DNA from: Verrucomicrobiota bacterium
GTDB taxonomy: Bacteria; Verrucomicrobiota; Verrucomicrobiia; Chthoniobacterales; UBA10450
DNA length: 63,267 nucleotides
Direction of reading: 5' to 3'
Assembly: GCA_003218475.1 (NCBI GenBank)
Contig: QHNR01000044.1
Span: forward strand, 1-63,267
Shown here: one piece after another, positions 26,223 to 34,332 of the stretch
Layout of the letters: every line of letters starts with the position of its first letter
How positions within the stretch are numbered: position 1 is the first letter of the stretch
Made by a program: the position numbers and the translations under genes
Notes under the pieces: generated by a model
Told to the model about the DNA's origin: nothing
Database searches by the model: none
The model's input: only the letters and a program-made list of their open reading frames with translations

Positions 26223-26887
26223 TGACGACTCGGCTGACAACATTTGCGCGCCGCAGTTCAACTTCGAGAAGGAATGTATCTGGTTTCGGTTTCACGCCAT
26301 TGGAGTTGCGTCAATTACGCGCCTTGAAAACGCCGGCTGGGATCCAAAAGTTTCTCGACGACCTGCCTTACAACCTGAGTTACACCGCGCGGTCGCCAAA
26401 AAAAGTCCTGCACGATTGCACAGCATCATGTCTCGAAGGCGGAATTCTCGCGGCGGCCGCGCTTCGCGTTATCGGTTTTCCACCATTGATTTTTGATTTG
26501 GAAGCGGAACAGGACACCGACCATGTGGTGGCGATTTTTAAACTGCGCGAACACTGGGGTGCGGTGGCGAAATCGAATTTCACCGGCTGCCGATATCGCG
26601 AGCCGGTCTATCGCACCCTGCGCGAGCTAGCCATGAGTTATTTCAATATCTATTTCAATCTGCGCGGCGAACGCACGCTCCGCCGGTATTCGCGCCCGGT
26701 GAACCTTGCGCGATTCGATCGTTTGAACTGGATGACGACGGAAAAACCGACCTGGTTCATCGCCGAACATCTCTGCGAAATCCCACACATTTCATTGCTG
26801 ACACCGGCAATGGAAAAGAACCTCACCCGCGTCGATCAACGCACGTTGCGTGGCGAAATGGTCGGGCACAGGAAAAATAGTTCCTGA
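26222..26887 (+). CDS. transglutaminase-like cysteine hydrolase family protein
   Basis: 221 aa from ATG at 26222, whose first base is the last of the previous stop. The middle has a Cys in DCTASCLEGGILAAAALR and a downstream DHVVAIFKLREHWGAVAKSNFTG, the Cys...His arrangement of transglutaminase-like folds. REPVYRTLRELAMSYF is a further conserved block that I recall from bacterial hypothetical proteins. No signal peptide, so it would be cytoplasmic even though its neighbour is exported. Activity is inferred only from the motif pattern. Confidence 0.7.
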   Translation: MTTRLTTFARRSSTSRRNVSGFGFTPLELRQLRALKTPAGIQKFLDDLPYNLSYTARSPKKVLHDCTASCLEGGILAAAALRVIGFPPLIFDLEAEQDTDHVVAIFKLREHWGAVAKSNFTGCRYREPVYRTLRELAMSYFNIYFNLRGERTLRRYSRPVNLARFDRLNWMTTEKPTWFIAEHLCEIPHISLLTPAMEKNLTRVDQRTLRGEMVGHRKNSS

Positions 26888-26906
26888 CGCACGCGTCGCA
26901 TGTTTC

Positions 26907-27043
26907 TGGGGAGCACAGGCTGCCAGCCTGTAGTTGCCGGCAGCCCTGCCGGCAACATCTTTGGGCACGTAACTCTCGGGTGACGCCATTCCCGGTCTCG
27001 GCAAGCTGCCGAGACCTGCAGGCTGTCAGCCTGCGCTCCCCAG
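26907..27043. repeat. large nested palindrome (CTGGGGAGCACAGGC family), copy 1
   Basis: Outer arms CTGGGGAGCACAGGCTG and CAGCCTGCGCTCCCCAG enclose two hairpins: GTTGCCGGCAGCCCTGCCGG first, then TCTCGGCAAGCTGCCGAGA. The copy at 58843-58989 carries the same hairpins in the opposite order, so it is inverted. Confidence 0.85.
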
Positions 27044-27058
27044 CACGCATGGCAGCCG

Positions 27059-27907
27059 CTACCCAGAGGCTGGGAAAAACGCGTTCTCGAAAGTCGGCTG
27101 GAAAGGCGCTGGATCGGTTTCGCCGATTCGAAATCGCGGACTGATTTCGAATTGCGTGGCGCAATGGATTTCCAGACCGACCCTTCCGTGCTTCGCCAGC
27201 GATGCCCGCACAGTTGCGAGCGCGAGTGTGGGTGTGTTGCAATCGCGGCTGAGATGTCCGAGTACCACGCGCTCGATTTTTCCCCGCAACAATTCCTCGA
27301 TCACGCTCGCCGCCGCTGTGTTTGAGAGATGACCGTGCCGCGATTGGATTCTTTGTTTCACCGGCCACGGCCGATGCGTATCGTTCTGCAAAAGTTTTTC
27401 GTCGTGATTGGTCTCGATCACGAGCGTTTGCACCTGGCGCAGTCGTTCGATGATCAACTTCGTCACGTAGCCCAGATCAGTTACGAACCCCAGGCTGCCT
27501 GAGCCTGCATGAAACACGAACCCCAGCGGGTCAACAGCATCGTGTGGCACGGGAAACGTCTGCACCGTGATGTCGCAAATCGAAAACTCGGCGCCAGTTT
27601 GGAAAATGCGCCAGTTGCGGTATCGCTCGAACGAGTTGTCGCAGCGAACCGCTTCTGCTGTTAACGCGTTGCAATAAATCGGCACACCAAATTTGCGGCA
27701 GAGAACTTCAAGTCCGCAGATATGATCGCCGTGCTCGTGTGTAAGAAGCACGCCATCAAGTTGCTCCGGCGCCACGCCGCAATGCTCCAGACGCAACACC
27801 AGTTGTCGCGCGCTCAGCCCGCCGTCCACCAGAATCTTGCAGTGATCAGTCGCAACGAGTGCGCTGTTTCCCGCGCTCCCGCTGCCGAGCATGATCAAGC
27901 TGAACAC
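27059..27907 (-). CDS. MBL-fold metallohydrolase, YycJ/WalJ type
   Basis: 282 aa. The metallo-beta-lactamase metal motif is THEHGDH (near 57-63), with further ligands in VPHDAVDPLGF, a FVTDLG Asp, and HLSRDCN near 220. The N-terminal LGSGSAGNSALV is characteristic of the YycJ/WalJ group, which is thought to act as a 5'-3' DNA exonuclease linked to repair or cell-wall control in Firmicutes. No walKR system is nearby. The C-terminal 45 residues are less conserved and end next to the large palindrome at 26907-27043. Confidence 0.9.
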   Translation of the reverse strand: MFSLIMLGSGSAGNSALVATDHCKILVDGGLSARQLVLRLEHCGVAPEQLDGVLLTHEHGDHICGLEVLCRKFGVPIYCNALTAEAVRCDNSFERYRNWRIFQTGAEFSICDITVQTFPVPHDAVDPLGFVFHAGSGSLGFVTDLGYVTKLIIERLRQVQTLVIETNHDEKLLQNDTHRPWPVKQRIQSRHGHLSNTAAASVIEELLRGKIERVVLGHLSRDCNTPTLALATVRASLAKHGRVGLEIHCATQFEISPRFRIGETDPAPFQPTFENAFFPASG

Positions 27908-27953
27908 GGGTCTTAAGGTAGCCGCCTGGGTTCAGCTTGCGCAAATGGAAACA

Positions 27954-28025
27954 ATGAGAATAACGAAGCACGAATGACCCGCCTTCGCCAAGGTTTCGGC
28001 GTGGCAAGCGAATGACGAAGGAATG
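27954..28025. repeat. AATGACGAAG repeat, copy 2, with nested CGCCTTCGCCAAGG module
   Basis: ACGAAGCACGAATGAC at the left and CGAATGACGAAGGAATG at the right, enclosing CCGCCTTCGCCAAGG, a module also seen at 29862-29940 and 61100-61160. Confidence 0.7.
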
Positions 28026-28080
28026 TCGAAAACTCGCTACGGCTCGACATCAACCGCAGCGAGAATTACATTCGCGCGGG

Positions 28081-29859
28081 TTGAAATTACGGCTTTTCAT
28101 TTCCATCGCAGTCACGGCGCTGTTTGCAGGCATGGATTACGTTGCGTCGGCGGATGCGCCCGTTGCAGATAACCGTGCGCTGGATTTCAAGCAGTGGGGC
28201 TTGGTCGCAATCCAGGACGGTGGACGGCGCAAACCAGTAGACACATTTGCGAAGGAAACGCTGATTCGCATCACTGGGAGATCCGCATACACAGATGCGG
28301 CAGGACGACAATGGCGCCCGAACGATTTCGTCTTGTCAGCTCTGCTGGAGACGCGCGATTGGAAGAACGAGCCGATGGTGCTGGTCTCATTCGGCAAGCT
28401 CAAGGAACAACTCGGGTTCGACAAAACGCAGCGGCGATTTTCGTTCGCGCAATTGGCTGGATCGATCGAATTGCAACGGCTTGCCAACGAGGCGCAGGCG
28501 CTCAAGCGCGCAGAGAAACCGCTCGACCGAGTTCAACAGGAAGCGTTGGGCGTTAGCGATCGGCTTACGCTTTTTGCTCGTGTGATAGATGGAAGCGCTT
28601 TGTTGATCATCCCTGCGCCGACAAATGAAACGGACCCGTGGGTCGAACCATCGGGATGGTCGAAATTTTATTCGGAAGCACAATTTGCGCCGGTCCAAAC
28701 GCAATTGCAGACAGCCGCCACTGCGTACGTCAATGGCGACGGATTTAATTTTAGCCGCGCAGCGAATCAGCTTCGCGACAATTTGCGCGGCCTGAGTCCA
28801 TCAATTTATCCGGAGGAACGACAACTGCGGCTTGAATCCTTCTATAATCATTTCGAGGCCTTTTACCGTGCCATCTGGTGTTACGGAATTGCGCTTGTGG
28901 TTTTGCTCGTGGCGCATTTTCGCAGGGGTTTTGGAGTGCGCGGACATGTCCGCGCTTTCGAAAGCGGCGACATGTCGCCGCACTCCAAAGTGAACGCGCT
29001 GCAATTGCTCGGCGTCGGAGTTGCGCTTCTGGGCCTCGCGTTCCATGCCTCGGGAATCGTGATGCGCTGTATGATTGCCAGCAGGCCGCCGGTCACGAAC
29101 ATGTATGAATCGATCATCTGGGTTTCGTTCGCCGTCTCATTTTTCGGGATGATCTTTTTCGCGCGGTACCGGGCGCCTGTCTATTTGCTTGCGGCGTTGC
29201 CGGTCACGCTCATCGCATTACTGCTTGTGCATCAGATGCCGATCGCCATGCCGTCAAGCATCGATCCACTGGTTCCGGTCTTGCGCGATAACTTCTGGCT
29301 CACGGTTCATGTGCTCACAATCACGTTGAGCTACGCGGCGTTCGCACTGGCAATGGGTTTCGGGCACATCCTGCTCTGGCGATACGCGCGCAATCCCGCG
29401 GCGGCGCGCGCTGACGCGCCTATGCATTTCTGGCTTTATCGCGTGCTTCAACTCGGGGTGCTATTGCTTGCCGCAGGCACAATTCTCGGGGGCGTCTGGG
29501 CAAATTATTCCTGGGGCAGGTTCTGGGGGTGGGACCCGAAGGAAACGTGGGCGTTGATTGCCCTGCTTTGTTACATCCTGGCGTTGCATGGCCGGCTCGC
29601 AGGTTGGTGGACGCAATTCGGTTTGGCGGTCGCTAGCGTTGTTTGTTTTCTCGCCGTGTTGATGGCGTGGTACGGCGTGAACTTCGTTCTGGGAAAAGGC
29701 CTGCACAGCTATGGATTCGGCATCGGCGGTGAGACATACGTGGCGACATTCATTGTTCTCGATCTTTTATTCGTTACGTTCACGATCTGGCGATATCGCA
29801 GCTGCAAATTGGCCGTTGCTGCTGCAGATGAAATAGAAGGCGAGCGCGTCGCCGTATAG
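28081..29859 (+). CDS. ccsA: CcsA/ResC-like haem-handling protein with an in-frame repeat insert
   Basis: 592 aa from TTG at 28081 (KLRLFISIAVTALFAGMDYV, a signal or first helix); an ATG at 28012 lies within a repeat and would add a polar extension, so I prefer the TTG, with doubt. The first 250 residues form a periplasmic domain, then come about eight transmembrane helices. The WWD haem motif is RFWGWDPKETWALI, and the flanking histidines are visible (VHVLTITLSY, GKGLHSYGFG). It exports and attaches haem with ResB. Residues about 284-303 (GVRGHVRAFESGDMSPHSK) are encoded by a palindromic repeat inserted in frame between two helices. Confidence 0.92.
   Translation: MKLRLFISIAVTALFAGMDYVASADAPVADNRALDFKQWGLVAIQDGGRRKPVDTFAKETLIRITGRSAYTDAAGRQWRPNDFVLSALLETRDWKNEPMVLVSFGKLKEQLGFDKTQRRFSFAQLAGSIELQRLANEAQALKRAEKPLDRVQQEALGVSDRLTLFARVIDGSALLIIPAPTNETDPWVEPSGWSKFYSEAQFAPVQTQLQTAATAYVNGDGFNFSRAANQLRDNLRGLSPSIYPEERQLRLESFYNHFEAFYRAIWCYGIALVVLLVAHFRRGFGVRGHVRAFESGDMSPHSKVNALQLLGVGVALLGLAFHASGIVMRCMIASRPPVTNMYESIIWVSFAVSFFGMIFFARYRAPVYLLAALPVTLIALLLVHQMPIAMPSSIDPLVPVLRDNFWLTVHVLTITLSYAAFALAMGFGHILLWRYARNPAAARADAPMHFWLYRVLQLGVLLLAAGTILGGVWANYSWGRFWGWDPKETWALIALLCYILALHGRLAGWWTQFGLAVASVVCFLAVLMAWYGVNFVLGKGLHSYGFGIGGETYVATFIVLDLLFVTFTIWRYRSCKLAVAAADEIEGERVAV
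28931..28989. repeat. double-hairpin repeat, GGAGTGCG family, copy 3, inside ccsA
   Basis: Hairpins GCGGACATGTCCGC and GGCGACATGTCGCC joined by CTTTCGAAAG and bounded by TTGGAGTGCG and CGCACTCCAA. Same element as at 2379-2433 but within an open frame, translated without a stop. Confidence 0.9.
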
Positions 29860-29861
29860 CT

Positions 29862-29940
29862 GTGATCGGCATCGGTGATGCCGGCCGGGGGTCATCCGCC
29901 TTCGCCAAGGCTACGGCGGACAAGCCGCCCCCGGTTACAA
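29862..29940. repeat. palindrome with nested CCGCCTTCGCCAAGG module
   Basis: TGTGATCGGCATCGGTGATG, GGCCGGGGG...CCCCCGGTTACA outer arms, and inner CCGCCTTCGCCAAGG / CTACGGCGG. It separates convergent ccsA and the PTS gene; the PTS stop codon (29935-29937) lies in its right end. Confidence 0.8.
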
Positions 29941-30390
29941 GGCCGGCGTGAGTGCGCCAATAAATTCGTGAGGCGTCTCGGCTTGGAGCAGCGTCGAGCG
30001 TATCGCATCATTCTTCACCAAGCGCACCAGCATTCCCACGCAAATTAGATAATCATTTAGCAAGCGTTCCGGCACGCCGATTACAAAAATCAATCGTGTA
30101 CGCTGTTGATCTGCACCGATTGGAATCCCGGCGCGACTGCGCCCAATGCCGATAACAATTTCGTCTACCAAATCAGTTCGCGCGTGAGGAAACGCGACGC
30201 CGTTTTCCACTGCACTGGGATGCGCCTGCTCACGTGCCAGAACTTCTTCAAGAAATGTTTCTTCATCGGAGATCTTTCCATTTTGCGCGAGCAACTGAAT
30301 GATTTCGCGCAGTGCGTTCGGCAGTTTTCGTGAACGCAGCCGCAGGATTACCTGCTTTTCATCTAGCAGCTCGGAGAGCGCGATAGCCAT
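29935..30390 (-). CDS. PTS EIIA-Ntr/fructose-type phosphotransfer protein
   Basis: 151 aa single EIIA domain of the mannitol/fructose/Ntr class. The phosphorylated His is in NGVAFPHARTDLV (near 70), with the typical upstream ISDEETFLEEVLAREQAHPSAV. With no sugar-specific EIIB/EIIC nearby, a regulatory PtsN-like role is more likely than transport. It ends inside a palindrome and diverges from the DUF2270 gene. No rpoN or hpf neighbours, so I give no symbol. Confidence 0.88.
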   Translation of the reverse strand: MAIALSELLDEKQVILRLRSRKLPNALREIIQLLAQNGKISDEETFLEEVLAREQAHPSAVENGVAFPHARTDLVDEIVIGIGRSRAGIPIGADQQRTRLIFVIGVPERLLNDYLICVGMLVRLVKNDAIRSTLLQAETPHEFIGALTPAL

Positions 30391-30449
30391 TGATACAGAG
30401 AATTATTGGATTATGCGGCAAAGCCAGTTATCCAGTTAAGTAACCAGCC

Positions 30450-31169
30450 GTGGCAACACAAAACACAGCGGTAGCTCCCAGCGAGGAGAGGACAGTCTCC
30501 TTTCAACGGAGCCTTTACGACCCGGGCTACGTCAACGCCATGTCGCATTTTTACCGCGGCGAGATGGGCCGGATCATGGTGTGGCGGCAGCGGCTGGATG
30601 TCACCACAAACTGGGCGATTACCAGCACCACCGCCATTATTACCATCGCATTTTCCACGCGCGAAGTGCCGCACATAATCTTCTTTTTCAATCTGGCGAT
30701 TGTCTGGGTGTTGCTCTGGATCGAGTCGCGTCGTTATCGTTTTTACGACGCATTTCGCGCGCGTGTCCGGATGCTCGAAGCGCATTTTCTTGTCCCGATG
30801 GTGATGGAAAATCGTGAGTTGCTTCAAGGGGAATGGAAAAAGCTCGTCTGCGAAGATTTGATTTTGCCCTGCTTCAAGATCAGCAAACTCGAAGCAGTTG
30901 GCCGGCGCTTGAAACGCAATTACGTTTTCATTTTTATTTTGATCCTGATGGCATGGCTAACGAAAATATTTCTGCATGCCAGCGCGCCGATTAACGATTT
31001 CGTCTCATTTTATCATGCTCTGCGGATCGGCCACATCCCGTCATGGCTGGTGGCGTTGATTTTTACCGGCACGTTTATCAGTGTGATTGCAATCACGATT
31101 TACGTCAGCAAACGATCCTCCGGCGAAATCTCCGAGTTCGGCACGCACCGCTCGTTGTGGCGGATTTGA
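30450..31169 (+). CDS. DUF2270 membrane protein
   Basis: 239 aa starting at GTG 30450. The DUF2270 pattern is visible: MSHFYRGEMGRIMVWRQRLDVTTNWA, then helices around AITSTTAIITIAFS and IIFFFNLAIVWVLLWIESRRYRFYD, a cytoplasmic FRARVRMLEAHFLVPM segment, and two helices near the C-terminus (VFIFILILMAWLTKIF and LVALIFTGTFISVIAITIYV). Function unknown. It is followed directly by the repeat at 31170-31262 and then mazG. Confidence 0.87.
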   Translation: MATQNTAVAPSEERTVSFQRSLYDPGYVNAMSHFYRGEMGRIMVWRQRLDVTTNWAITSTTAIITIAFSTREVPHIIFFFNLAIVWVLLWIESRRYRFYDAFRARVRMLEAHFLVPMVMENRELLQGEWKKLVCEDLILPCFKISKLEAVGRRLKRNYVFIFILILMAWLTKIFLHASAPINDFVSFYHALRIGHIPSWLVALIFTGTFISVIAITIYVSKRSSGEISEFGTHRSLWRI

Positions 31170-31262
31170 ATGTCGTTCCGAGCGAAGTCGAGGAATCCCG
31201 TGATGAAACCTAACGTACCATCGCGGGATTCTTCGACTTCGCTGCGCTCCGCTCAGAATGAC
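31170..31262. repeat. gene-less copy of the GIY-YIG element repeat, upstream of mazG
   Basis: TGTCGTTCCGAGCGAAGTCG, a GAATCCCG...CGGGATTC inner stem and the inverse TCGACTTCGC...AGAATGACT. The repeat starts at the base after the DUF2270 stop, and its last bases supply the mazG ATG. Confidence 0.85.
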
Positions 31263-32064
31263 TGCGTTTGAAAAGCTCTGCGAGATCGTCGCAAAATTGC
31301 GCGCGCCCGGCGGGTGTCCATGGGACCGGGAGCAAACCCATGAATCGCTGTTGCCTGCTTTAATTGAAGAAACATACGAAGTAACGGAGGCTGCGCGCGC
31401 GAAGGACGACGCACATTTTCGCGAGGAACTGGGCGATCTGCTCCTGCTGGTGGTGATGCACGCGAAGATCGCCAGCGAAGCTGGGCACTTCAACATCGAC
31501 GAAATTATCCACGACATTTCGGATAAACTAATCCGGCGGCATCCGCATGTGTTTGGAACCAGCGACGCGCGCGATTCCGGCGCTGTGCTCAAACAGTGGG
31601 AAGCGATTAAGCGCGAAGAGAAAAAGACCGATTCGCATTATCTCGCCAGTTTGCCTAAAGCGCTGCCAGCGCTTATGCGCGCGCAAAAAGCCCAATCAAA
31701 AGCCGCACGCGTGAATTTCGACTGGACTGAGGTGCGCGATGTGGTCGCGAAAGTGGAAGAAGAGCTGCGCGAGATGAAAGAGGCGATTGTGGCGCTAGAT
31801 CGCGCGAGAATCGAGGACGAGGTTGGCGACATGCTCTTCGCAGTCGTCAATCTGGCGCGGAAATGCAAAATTGACGCGGAAAGCGCGCTCCAGGGCGGAA
31901 CGAACAAATTTGTGACACGATTCAATCAACTGGAAGACGAAGTGAAAGCGCGCGGGAAGGAACTGGGCGATCTCGGTCTTTCGGAAATGGATGAGATTTG
32001 GAACCATATTAAGAATGACGAAGCCCGAATGACGAATGCCGAATCAATGACGAAGCCCGGATGA
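31258..32064 (+). CDS. mazG: nucleoside triphosphate pyrophosphohydrolase MazG
   Basis: 268 aa with two MazG domains: the first has LIEETYEV and FREELGDLLLLVVMHA, the second EEELREMKEAI and IEDEVGDMLFAVVNLAR, each giving the EExxE...ExxD metal site. KLRAPGGCPWDREQTH at the N-terminus is typical. It hydrolyses NTPs to NMPs, cleaning the nucleotide pool. The ATG at 31258 is formed by the final AGAATGACT of the upstream repeat, and the last 16 or so codons (NDEARMTNAESMTKPG) are read from the downstream AATGACGAAG repeat, so both ends have been shaped by repeats. Confidence 0.93.
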   Translation: MTAFEKLCEIVAKLRAPGGCPWDREQTHESLLPALIEETYEVTEAARAKDDAHFREELGDLLLLVVMHAKIASEAGHFNIDEIIHDISDKLIRRHPHVFGTSDARDSGAVLKQWEAIKREEKKTDSHYLASLPKALPALMRAQKAQSKAARVNFDWTEVRDVVAKVEEELREMKEAIVALDRARIEDEVGDMLFAVVNLARKCKIDAESALQGGTNKFVTRFNQLEDEVKARGKELGDLGLSEMDEIWNHIKNDEARMTNAESMTKPG

Positions 32065-32145
32065 CGAACGACCGCGCTGCTGTGCTCGCGCTATTTCGGT
32101 TTTGGTCATTTAGGCCTTCCTTCGTCATTTGTCATTCGTCATTTA
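32012..32145. repeat. AATGACGAAG repeat, copy 3, overlapping the mazG 3' end
   Basis: Tandem AATGACGAAGCCCGAATGAC units, then the inverse CCTTCGTCATTTGTCATTCG. The left half is translated as the MazG C-terminus; the right half lies just before secG. Confidence 0.75.
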
Positions 32146-32166
32146 GCGTTGATATTTCGCGTCCCA

Positions 32167-32640
32167 ATGAATTTGCTGATCAATCTCTGTCTGGCGCTCT
32201 TCGTGCTCGTGTCGTTGGTGATGGTCCTGGTGATCCTGATGCAACGGCCAAAGAGCGAAGGCCTGGGTGCAGCATTTGGCGGCGCAGTCACGGAAAATAT
32301 TTTCGGCGCGCAAACCACCAATGTGCTGGTGAAGTTCACGACCTGGCTGGCCGGGATTTTCTTTGCGCTCACGCTCGCGTTGTCGATCCTTTATGCTCAC
32401 AGGAGCACGGCCGACAGCGCGTTCCGGCGAGAACTGATGAAAACGCAAGCTGTGCCGCAAAATTCGCCGGTGCCTGCGGCAGCAAAGCCCTCGCCGGTCG
32501 CGTCGCCGGCGAATACGCCTGTTCAGAGTTCACCAGGCGCTTCTGCTGCGCCTGATTCCGGCGCAGGCGTATTACCCGCCGGCACCATGACGCCAGCCCC
32601 TTCGGCAGCGTCAAGTCCGCGATCAACAGCGAAACCGTAA
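32167..32640 (+). CDS. secG: preprotein translocase subunit SecG
   Basis: 157 aa from ATG at 32167. Two transmembrane helices (LINLCLALFVLVSLVMVLVIL and TTWLAGIFFALTLALSILY) flank the cytoplasmic loop QRPKSEGLGAAFGGAVTENIFG, which is the SecG signature. The protein assists SecYE in export. The C-terminal 70 residues are an Ala/Pro/Ser-rich tail, longer than in E. coli but common in this phylum. It is preceded by a repeat and followed by a decayed lipid kinase gene. Confidence 0.9.
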   Translation: MNLLINLCLALFVLVSLVMVLVILMQRPKSEGLGAAFGGAVTENIFGAQTTNVLVKFTTWLAGIFFALTLALSILYAHRSTADSAFRRELMKTQAVPQNSPVPAAAKPSPVASPANTPVQSSPGASAAPDSGAGVLPAGTMTPAPSAASSPRSTAKP

Positions 32641-32762
32641 CGCCGCCCTTTCCCACCCGGAATGCAGAGCCGGATCAAGGCTCGCATATTCACGTCGTTA
32701 AGAAACCCGCGTCAGATTCGTGTGAGCCGAATAGTTTGCGGAAAGAATTCTACCGATAGAGC

Positions 32763-33458
32763 ATGCGAATTATTTTGATGCACAATCCGAAGGCCGGTCG
32801 AGGGGGATCATGCCAAGAAAGACTTGATGGCAGAGTTGGCGAACGCTGGGCATCACGCGATTTACGAATCGACAAGGAAGAGCGATTACAAGAAAGCTCT
32901 GAAAAAACCTACTGACTTGGTGCTTGCCGCAGGCGGAGATGGCACCGTTGGAAAGATTGGCCGCGAACTGATCGGCACAGGTATTCCGTTGAGCGTTCTC
33001 CCGCTCGGCACGGCGAATAATTTGGCGCGTAGTCTTGGTTTCATCGGATCGCCCGAAGAAATCATTTACCGGGCTCGAAGACGGGAAAAAACGAGCTTTT
33101 GACGTCGGTCTGGCACGAGGGCCGTGGGGCAAGCGCTACTTTTTTTGAAAGCGCCGGAGGTGGCCTCCTCGCGGATTATCTTCGGGAGGCGAAGGACAAA
33201 CCTAAGAAAACGAAAGACCTTTCCGAAGAACAAGAAATGAGACGACACGTTTCACTCTTGCGCCGAATGTTGCATGACTATTCCGCCCGGAAATGGAAGA
33301 TGGACATCGACGGCGAAGACATTTCGGATGGTTACATTCTTTGGGAGGCGTTGAACATTCGCTCGGTCGGGCCTCTGCTGTATCTCGCATCGCAGGCCGC
33401 GACAAAGGATGGGCGGTTAGATTTTGTATGTGTTGTCCGGCGACATAGAGCTCCTTGA
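32763..33458 (+). pseudogene. diacylglycerol/lipid kinase remnant with three frameshifts
   Basis: Read with frame changes the sequence is a YegS/DagK-type kinase: MRIILMHNPKAGRG at the start, LVLAAGGDGTVGKI and LPLGTANNLARSLG (the nucleotide-binding signature), then GLEDGKKRAFDVGLARGPWGKR and FFESAGGGLLADY. Three single-base gains break it: in GGGGG near 32801-32806, near 33068-33073, and in a T7 run near 33130-33136. Their sum restores the first frame. The 3' end is also missing: after DGRLDF the sequence runs into the tail of a GNAT gene on the other strand. It would make phosphatidic acid or a phosphorylated lipid if intact. Confidence 0.8.
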
Positions 33459-33710
33459 TGATCAAGTTCGGCCTCGCCCGATAAGTGACTGAACAAAGTA
33501 ATAAACTAAAAATCCAACCAATTCGCTGCCTTCTTCAGCAACGAGGCAATGAAAATCGGGCGGGGACCGCCGGAATCCCTGTTCGCGTAAAACCGCTTCA
33601 GTAACGGCAAAGTCTTCCGCGTATTTTTCAAACTTGGCTAACTCGCGCATTAACGGAAGCAGATTTGGAATATCGGCTTCGAGTGCTTTTCTGACTGCTA
33701 GCGTTGCCAT
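33430..33710 (-). pseudogene. GNAT N-acetyltransferase remnant
   Basis: From ATG at 33710 the frame gives a normal start for the spermidine/amine-type GNAT group (ADIPNLLPLMRELAKFEKY, then PDFHCLVAEEGSELVGFLVYYFV). It then shifts by one base near 33490; the other frame continues TYRARPNLIIKELYVAG, the expected next block, before homology is lost near 33435. The acetyl-CoA loop (RGxGIG) is missing. Its lost 3' end coincides with the lost 3' end of the kinase remnant, so one deletion probably joined the two genes tail to tail. Confidence 0.75.
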
Positions 33711-33730
33711 TCTGGAACCTTCGCAAGCTC

Positions 33731-33768
33731 TGTAGCGTGCCGGCGCTTCGCACAGCGAAGCGGCTACA
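33731..33768. repeat. palindromic repeat TGTAGCG...CGGCTACA
   Basis: TGTAGCGTGCCGGCGCTTCG, then CACAGCGAAGCGGCTACA: a CGCTTCG / CGAAGCG stem, between two minus-strand genes. Confidence 0.75.
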
Positions 33769-33771
33769 GCA

Positions 33772-34182
33772 TTACCCTTTCCAGAAAAATTTCGTTGGGC
33801 GACGGATTTCCCGCGGAAGACTCTTGTGCACCGGACAGTTTAGCGCCGTCTGCTCGAGCACTTCGCGATGTGGCGAATCGGGCGGGAGCGGGATATGAAC
33901 TTCTGATGGAAGCCCCACGATCCGGCGCGGCGTGTCTTTCGACATTTCTTTTTGCACTGATACGCTCATTCCACGCAGATCGACACCTAGTTCCTGTGCC
34001 TTGATTCCCATCGTTGTTGTCATGCAGGTCGCGAGAGCCGTGGCAACAAGGTCGGTGGGTGAAAACGCTTCGCCTTTACCCTTATTATCAGTCGGAGCGT
34101 CGGTGGAAATTTTGGAGCGCGACGGCCCGTGTGTCGCGTTGCAACGCAAATCGCCGGTGTAAGTCACGTCAACTTTGACCAT
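33772..34182 (-). CDS. OsmC-family peroxiredoxin-like protein
   Basis: 136 aa from ATG at 34182 (MVKVDVTYTGDLRCNATHG). The two OsmC cysteines are visible: LVATALATCMTTTMG (near 55) and LNCPVHKSLP (near 120). Such proteins reduce organic hydroperoxides in the cytoplasm. A longer open frame runs upstream to 34680 but is antisense to the DUF5069 gene and covers a palindrome, so it is not used. The sequence is nearest the YhfA/OsmC-like group rather than Ohr, by eye. Confidence 0.88.
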   Translation of the reverse strand: MVKVDVTYTGDLRCNATHGPSRSKISTDAPTDNKGKGEAFSPTDLVATALATCMTTTMGIKAQELGVDLRGMSVSVQKEMSKDTPRRIVGLPSEVHIPLPPDSPHREVLEQTALNCPVHKSLPREIRRPTKFFWKG

Positions 34183-34190
34183 AAACGCAA

Positions 34191-34249
34191 TGTAGCGCGA
34201 GCCTTTGGCTTGCGAAGTAGAAAATCGCAAGCGGGACGCATGCGCTACT
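34191..34249. repeat. palindromic repeat TGTAGCGCG...GCGCTACT
   Basis: TGTAGCGCGAGCC and inner CTTGCGAAGTAGAAAATCGC stem, closing GCATGCGCTACT, in front of osmC on the minus strand. Confidence 0.7.
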
Positions 34250-34332
34250 CTAGGCAGCGCGTGGCAGCGCGTTTGAATTTTGTCCGCGTCTCTTGCGGCC
34301 GGATCAACGGGCTGATTCGAACCTCCTAATGT

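Noticed and set aside
27954-32145. CRISPR-like array from the repeated GACGAATGACGAA units
   Set aside because: The units are short, irregular and imperfectly inverted, with no uniform spacers and no cas genes.
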